Assembly: GCF_034190915.1 (NCBI RefSeq)
Contig: NW_026947502.1
Coordinates: 33,572,785-33,636,784, forward strand
Direction: 5' to 3'
From: Cavia porcellus
Taxonomy: Eukaryota; Chordata; Mammalia; Rodentia; Caviidae
Length of the DNA: 64,000 nt
How positions within the stretch are numbered: position 1 is the first letter of the stretch; each line of letters starts with the position of its first letter. The notes beneath the pieces are model-generated. The model saw only the letters and a program-made list of their open reading frames with translations, did no database searches and had not been told where the DNA came from. Shown piece by piece: positions 58,846-64,000 of the stretch. The translations under genes were made by a program, and so were the position numbers.

Positions 58846-59219
58846 TGTTATGGTTTACATCTCAATGAAGCCTCACAGACTTATAGATGTGGCTTTTTGG
58901 AGGTTATTGGATCATGGGGGCATGATAAGCCTGAGTGGATTTGTCTCCTCATGAGTTTATAGTTAAATGTGATGTTGGAAGGTGAAGCTTGGTCTGAGGA
59001 GGTGGGTCACTAAGGGTGTGGCCTGGGAGGGTGACGCTCCTTCTGTCCTCCCTTAATCTCTTTTTGCCTCTGGGATGCCCCTCTGCTATGCCTCCCTGTC
59101 TTAGAGTCAGCTGACTATGGACTGAAACCTCTTCTAACTGTGAGCCAAAATAAAACTTTCCTCCTTCTAGTTGGCGGTGTCAGATATTATGTCTTATCAA
59201 CCATAAAGGAACTAAGACA
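58846..59219 (+). mobile_element. Solo MaLR-type LTR (MST/MT-like)
   Basis: Starts TGTTATGGTTTACATCTCA and ends AACTAAGACA. It includes TTATTGGATCATGGGGGCAT, GGTGTGGCCTGGGAGGGT and the poly(A)-signal region AGCCAAAATAAAACTTTCC. The flanks CCTGG (58,841-58,845) and CTTGG (59,220-59,224) form a 5-bp target duplication with one mismatch. It is the best-preserved copy of the LTR family also seen at 6,711, 12,735 and 63,321. Confidence 0.85.
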
Positions 59220-60539
59220 CTTGGTCTAGAGTGCATGTAACATGAGCTTACAGACCAGTTAGAGGGATGGCATCTCTCACCCTTCTGTGAAAATGGTCAT
59301 GTAGCATGTCCAGGGGCTACTGAATCTAGGGCAAGAAGATGGAGGCTTAAACTGGCATTGAGGACCAAGCAGAAAGGTTTGCAGGAGGCCCTTGGTCAGA
59401 AGCAGCCTGGAATATTTGGTTTCATGATCTGGTAGATAAAATGGTGAAGCATCAGGATCATAACACAGGATGTGAGGAAGTACGTCCTGGAACACTAAAG
59501 GATGTCTTAGGCTACTGCAAATGTTGCCAGGCTGAGTCTTTCATTCATTAATCCTTCCACTCATCAGGTCCTATAACCTAGTTTGTCATCCTCCTCAAGA
59601 AATAAATGGGGACAATGACTTGATATTCAAAGCTGCTGGCATCTAACACACAAGGTATCTCTTTTGAGATTAAAAAATAAATGAAATATTAGCTATCATT
59701 ATTTCTATTTCTAATAAAACTGCTACATTTAATCAAAATTACCTATCTAGAGATATAATATTTAAAAAGGTATCAGGACACAGCTAGCAACTTCTGTCTT
59801 CCCCTCTTGAATATCACAGCATCAACAATATAAATAGGAAAAACACCCGTACATTTTAATTTCATTAAAATTAATAGGAAAGAAGAATCTGCAGGCTGGA
59901 AAAGTATAAAAAAAGCCACCAGATGGAAGTAGACAGTAAAAGGTCTAGGTAGTTCAAGAAAAAAAGCAAAAAACAAAAAACCAAAAACCAAAAACAGCAA
60001 AAATGTGTTTCCCAGAGGCAAAGAACTCACCTGAAGTGACAGACCAAAAGTTTCTACTACTTAGAAAGAACTAAAGGATCAAGAGGAAAGCGGGTACAGA
60101 AACTATGTAAGAAGAAAAAGCATTAAGGAAAAGAGGGAAACAGCCTCGGGGCAGCAGTTCTCAGAGAAGGCCTAGAAAATTATTCTTTGTGTAGGCAAAA
60201 GGCTCACTGCAAATTGAAACTTGGGAGTAGCAGAAAAATTGGAGATGGAGTGAGCACAGCTGAGAAGAGGAACCCTCTTGGGCCTGATATTTCACAGAAA
60301 CAGAAAAGATAGGACCACGGAGAAGAGTCATTAGGAAGAAGCCATCTGTCACTGGTGAATTGCTAAGACTGGGTGCCTCTGGCTGTGAAGTCCGTAGATA
60401 GCCTGGTTCACACCCCTTCAGATCAATATAACCTAACTTATTCTAGTAACTGTTTGTTTTTAAGGAGCTGGAATGTTGATTAGAAAATAACAAAGCCAAG
60501 GAAATTATGAAACAGAACAGCAAAACTCTGCATAGAATA

Positions 60540-62170
60540 CTAAGCAGAAAAATGAACAACCATGAGAATGGAGACCAGGTATAACAGTGTGAATTCAATG
60601 AAACACTCCCATTTATAAACAAATACAACAGATCATGTTTTTAAAGAGAGAAGATGAGACATGGGAAATGATGAAGCCAAAACTAGAAGAACTATAGCAA
60701 ACAGACAGAAGAAAGCACAGCAAGTGGGAAGGGTGCCAAACAAGAGGGCACAGCAGAGGAGCCAAGAAGGAACCACAAGCGATTAGAGAGTAACAGCTCC
60801 AGAGAAGAGCAGAAGAGCCCCTGAGGAGGGTAACTGATGCCCCTGAAAAGACAATGAAAACAACGGAACAGGACATATTTATAATAACTTGCCAAACTTT
60901 CTGGACATAAAGAAGAATTGAACTCATATTTTGAAAATGTACAGTGTTAGGGAAATAGGCCCCGAATGGTTAAGGCTAAGCTCCATCCTAATTAAATTGG
61001 TAGAATTTCAAAATAAAGGAATATCAATACGATTATAGCATAAAATACAACTGAGTAACTTGGAGAAAGAAATTAAATAAGGCTTCCCTCAGGTATTAGG
61101 CACAGTAATAGTCAGTGCTAGCAGGCATGAAGTTATAAATTGATCCAGAAAACAACAAGCTGAGCATTTTACATCATTCTAGACTCTATCCCAAGAATAA
61201 ATAATAGAGAAACCAGTTCTGGACACATAGTAACTTGAGAACTAGTATTCCCACGAGCCCTTCCAGAGAGCTTCCAATTGGCTCACCACTGCCATCTGTG
61301 AGGATGTTGAAAAATACATAGCTTTGAATAAAGGTGCAAATTAAGGTGCCAGGTAAGAATGAGCCTGTGATGTGCTCTAACAGTGAAGGAGTGACAAACT
61401 AACATTTAAAAAAGGGGAAAAGAAGTAGATTAATTTTCTCCATTACCTCATATATAATAGCCAGAGTCCAGATAAAACATTAAAAGATGCCAAGTAGATA
61501 AGAATGAACAAAAGTAAACTCTGAGAAGATGAACATATTAACTATTATCATGTGGTAGAAGAAATGGAGGAGAGAACTAAAGAGAGCATGCAGGAGAAGA
61601 GAAGAGAGGAAGAAAGGTGTTAATCACATCACTGAAGTGATACCACTCATAAATAAAGACTAATTGTACACACAAGTCCTCCCATACACACATAGAACAC
61701 AGAGGAGTAAAAATATGTGAAGAAAAACAGCAGAGCTGATATGACCAACTATGATTTTCTTTATCAATAAACATGAATGAATTATATTTACCCATTAAAA
61801 GATTAAGATTGTATTTCCCAACCAGGTTACAAAGAAAATCCTAACTGCATTTTGGTTCTAAAGATACAACAGTGGCAAAGGGGTTCAGAAAGGTCATTAT
61901 ATGTTTTAACCTTACACTTTTACTTTGTAACTAAAACCTATAGATATGCACAAACTCATGTTTTTAGCCACATGTACAAAGCTATTCACTACAGTACTGC
62001 ACAAAATAGCAACAGATTAGAAGCAATTCAAATATTGATATTGAAATTAACTTTAATATACTCAATGAAACATAATATCACTTTTCATATATATATTTTT
62101 TTTTCAACAACTCATAAGTTACAAACCAAAGGACTATATATTATATGCAACTACCTGTATAAGTATAGGA
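60540..62170 (+). mobile_element. L1/HAL1-like LINE remnant
   Basis: A-rich on the plus strand. The right end (CATGTACAAAGCTATTCACT, GCACAAAATAGCAACAGATT, AGAAGCAATTCAAATATTGA) matches the 3' end of old L1/HAL1. An earlier stretch, AATTGGTAGAATTTCAAAAT near 60,995, resembles the first ORF of that group. Heavily decayed, and the start is uncertain. Confidence 0.5.
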
Positions 62171-62359
62171 GTCAAAAATTTTTATTTGCATTTGCTTCTA
62201 CATGCACCAACTTCTTCAAGGGGTCAAACCACCAATAACAATTTCTGTTTGAGGAGAAGATGGGAGCTGAACCATGGGAGACAAAAATTGTATGGAGAAT
62301 TTCCACATTTCCTGGATTTTTTATTGATGTTAATATACACATATTCAAAATACTAAATG

Positions 62360-62525
62360 TCAGTTTCCTTGTCTATTTCCCGCATTAACCAACATGCTCC
62401 TGAAAGCAAGGGTAGGGTCTTACATTCACCTCGTTATCACCTTAGCACTGAGCTCATGACCTGATGTATACAGGCAGCTGGCTGAAGTTTGCTGAATGAG
62501 TTAATAAATGAATGAACAAATGCAG
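62360..62525 (+). mobile_element. L2 3' end fragment
   Basis: ACATGCTCCTGAAAGCAAGG, GTATACAGGCAGCTGGCTGA and TGAATGAGTTAATAAATGAA resemble an L2 3' terminus with its TGAA-rich end. Confidence 0.6.
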
Positions 62526-63320
62526 TGCATGTAGGGAGGGAGGAAGCCTGAGTGATATAACCACAAGAGACTTGTTAACTGTAAGTCAAGACAGTTTGCA
62601 CCAATCCATCAGTTCTTATGCCACATGCTAACATTTTTCTTGTTAACCCAAATGGGAAAAATAATCCCTAAATGCAAGAATTTTTAATCAATACAATCTG
62701 TGTACTGTGCTCCATTTTGTTCTGGGACCTGGGGCAGGTCTAAATTCAATACCAGCATTCTCTGAGCCAGACACTGGGGGATACAGAGATGATTAAGACA
62801 TGGCTCTTGCTGGTGTGCAGTCTCCCCTCTCCTGATTTATAAAAGGAGAATGCTTTCCCTCCACTAAGTTGGTGGAATTTTAATGAGGGAGACATGAGGT
62901 GTTTCTCTCCCAGAATGCTACTTTCAAGAGAGCTAAGGCTCAGTTCAAATATGTGTTCATTAGGGAATTTCCTCTCAAAAACCACCAAGAAGACACCTTG
63001 GGGGTGTTCCCAGGACCCTAGATGTGCTTCTACCTTTCTGTGTTACTGTGGTCTCTTTTGGACTCTGGGATCAGAGCAAAAAAGTCTACTAAATATTCAT
63101 GCTTGTATTTTCCTGCACTGCCTTGTCATAAGTAGGCATGGACAGATTTGTAGAAGGCACACAACTAAGAGGCAAATATCTTGAGCTAAGTCAAAAAACT
63201 TTTCCCATTAGAACAAAAGCACCAAGAACGCACATGGTAAACTGATCAAACAAACAAGTGACAAGCATGTACTTCTTGGATAAGATGGAGAACTAAAACC
63301 AAAAGACTAAACTACCAGCC

Positions 63321-63336
63321 TGTGTTAGGCAGCTTT

Positions 63337-63387
<51 letters not shown>

Positions 63388-63432
63388 TGGTGACAAAATA
63401 CCTGAGATAAACAACCTAAAAGGAAGAAAGGT
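63321..63432 (-). mobile_element. MaLR LTR 3' end fragment, interrupted
   Basis: TGTGTTAGGCAGCTTTT, a (TG)n tract, then GGTGACAAAATACCTGAGAT and GGAAGAAAGGTTT correspond to the complement of the MaLR 3' end. Similarity stops at the (GTTTT)n where another insertion begins. Confidence 0.65.
63339..63386. repeat. (TG)n microsatellite
   Basis: 24 TG units, the longest dinucleotide run here, inside a MaLR LTR. Confidence 0.95.
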
Positions 63433-64000
63433 TTGTTTTGTTTTGTTTTGTTTAATTTTTTTTTTTAGATTTTATTTAAAAGGAAAAAGAGAAAAACACA
63501 AAATAAAACAAAGCGGTGTAAGGGTACACGTAATACAGAACTACAAAAAAAAAAAAACACTAAGAAATCACCTGTTAATAGATTACATATTATCATCTTG
63601 GAAATAGTTGCTCAAATCACAGTATCAAAGAATACAAAGTAGACATTCAAACAGAGAGACTGCAAACAGCTGTCTTCAATGATCCAAAAACATTAATATA
63701 GTCAGCTATTTAACACCCCTAAACACACTTGCTGTTATATCCGTTAGAGCTCTTTTTTTTCCCCTCTTTTTTTACAACAAAATTTACACATTTTGGATTT
63801 TATTACTCCTTTGTTTTGGTTCCTAGCTTTAGAGGTTTTGGCCTGTAATTTCTTGTCCTCATTTCTACAGGTATTTAACAAGGCAGAACGTTATGGTTAA
63901 GAGAGGGTGATGGAGCAAAGACACTCCTCCCATGGTAGTCAAAAGCAAAAAGGCAAAGAGAGATAAAGAGGCCAGGGTCCAAGGATACTGCAGTCTTCAA
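63433..64000 (-). mobile_element. Candidate processed retrocopy or LINE 3' end, runs off the window
   Basis: Read on the minus strand, the sequence ends in CTTTTAAATAAAATCT, then A11 and an (AAAAC)n-like tail, where it interrupts a MaLR LTR. The upstream 500 bp look like a mammalian mRNA 3' UTR and match no SINE or LINE I recognise. The poly(A) signal (63,471-63,476) sits only 4 nt from the A tail, unusually close. The parent gene is not identified, and the other end lies beyond 64,000. Confidence 0.45.

Larger units (their letters stand above)
29850..64000 (-). other. SPOCK1: SPOCK1 (testican-1) gene, 3' part, partial
   Basis: Five minus-strand exons encode the C-terminal half of testican-1, a secreted extracellular-matrix heparan/chondroitin sulfate proteoglycan of the SPARC family. 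Counted back from the stop, the exons cover residues 197 to 439 of the numbering I know for the human protein. The two Ser-Gly attachment sites fall at 383 and 388, the positions annotated in human, so no net length change is apparent. The signal peptide, Kazal domain and 5' exons are not seen and should lie beyond 64,000. Introns visible here are about 3.8, 5.2, 5.5 and 0.5 kb. The human gene has 11 exons, so these are probably exons 7-11; that numbering is inference. Confidence 0.95.
48815..64000 (-). other. SPOCK1: SPOCK1 intron upstream of the first visible exon, partial
   Basis: No further SPOCK1 exon was found by looking for the expected PPKHKAERS-type coding next to a splice donor; tiny exons could have been missed. 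Repeats within are listed separately. I see nothing in 48,815-49,900, 50,520-52,530, 53,270-54,340, 54,940-55,830, 56,905-57,330, 57,800-58,840, 59,220-60,530 and 62,530-63,320. Confidence 0.75.

Noticed and set aside
60613..60927. Serine/leucine-rich minus-strand frames resembling membrane proteins
   Set aside because: They are antisense readings of A/G-rich LINE-derived sequence; the hydrophobicity is a by-product of T-rich codons.
1..64000. A CRISPR array, operon or other novel multi-gene system
   Set aside because: The repeats are dispersed eukaryotic transposons and microsatellites. There are no regularly spaced repeats and no clustered intact frames; the only supported gene is a known spliced animal gene.

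Overview
The window is mammalian nuclear DNA. It has spliced exons, tRNA-derived ID-type and B1-type SINEs, MIR and L2 fossils, several antisense LINE-1 copies, MaLR LTRs and a Tigger transposon. ID-like and B1-like SINEs, including one with a perfect 17-bp target duplication, point to a rodent, probably not a murid. I cannot name the species from sequence alone.

The only host gene I can support is the 3' half of SPOCK1 (testican-1), on the minus strand. Five exons are visible at 48,698-48,814, 44,647-44,868, 39,427-39,489, 33,774-33,911 and 33,089-33,279. All have consensus splice sites and all four junctions are phase 1. Together they encode the SPARC-type extracellular calcium-binding region, the thyroglobulin type-1 domain and the acidic, glycosaminoglycan-bearing C-terminus. 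The stop codon is followed by a repeat-free 3' UTR of about 3.2 kb, ending at an AATAAA at 29,868-29,873. Everything from 48,815 to 64,000 is read as the intron upstream of the first visible exon. Everything below about 29,850 is downstream intergenic DNA.

The intergenic side (1-29,850) is mostly transposon debris. It starts with a broken gamma-type endogenous retrovirus (about 1.3-3.94 kb) whose polypurine tract/3' LTR junction is still readable. Then come antisense LINE-1 copies (about 4.2-6.3, 7.05-8.82, 8.82-14.9 and 19.5-24.9 kb) carrying nested insertions: MaLR LTRs, an ERV-like LTR, a 207-bp hAT-like element with its 8-bp target duplication, and SINEs. A Tigger1-like transposon with a decayed transposase lies at 25.88-28.1 kb. 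The intronic side has MIR and L2 relics, plus-strand L1/HAL1 pieces (41.8-43.6 and 60.5-62.2 kb), a solo MaLR LTR (58,846-59,219), microsatellites, and two AT-rich stretches that look like conserved enhancers.

I found no new gene system. The items most worth a second look are the hAT-like insertion, the probable retrocopy running off the right edge, and the two enhancer-like intronic blocks.
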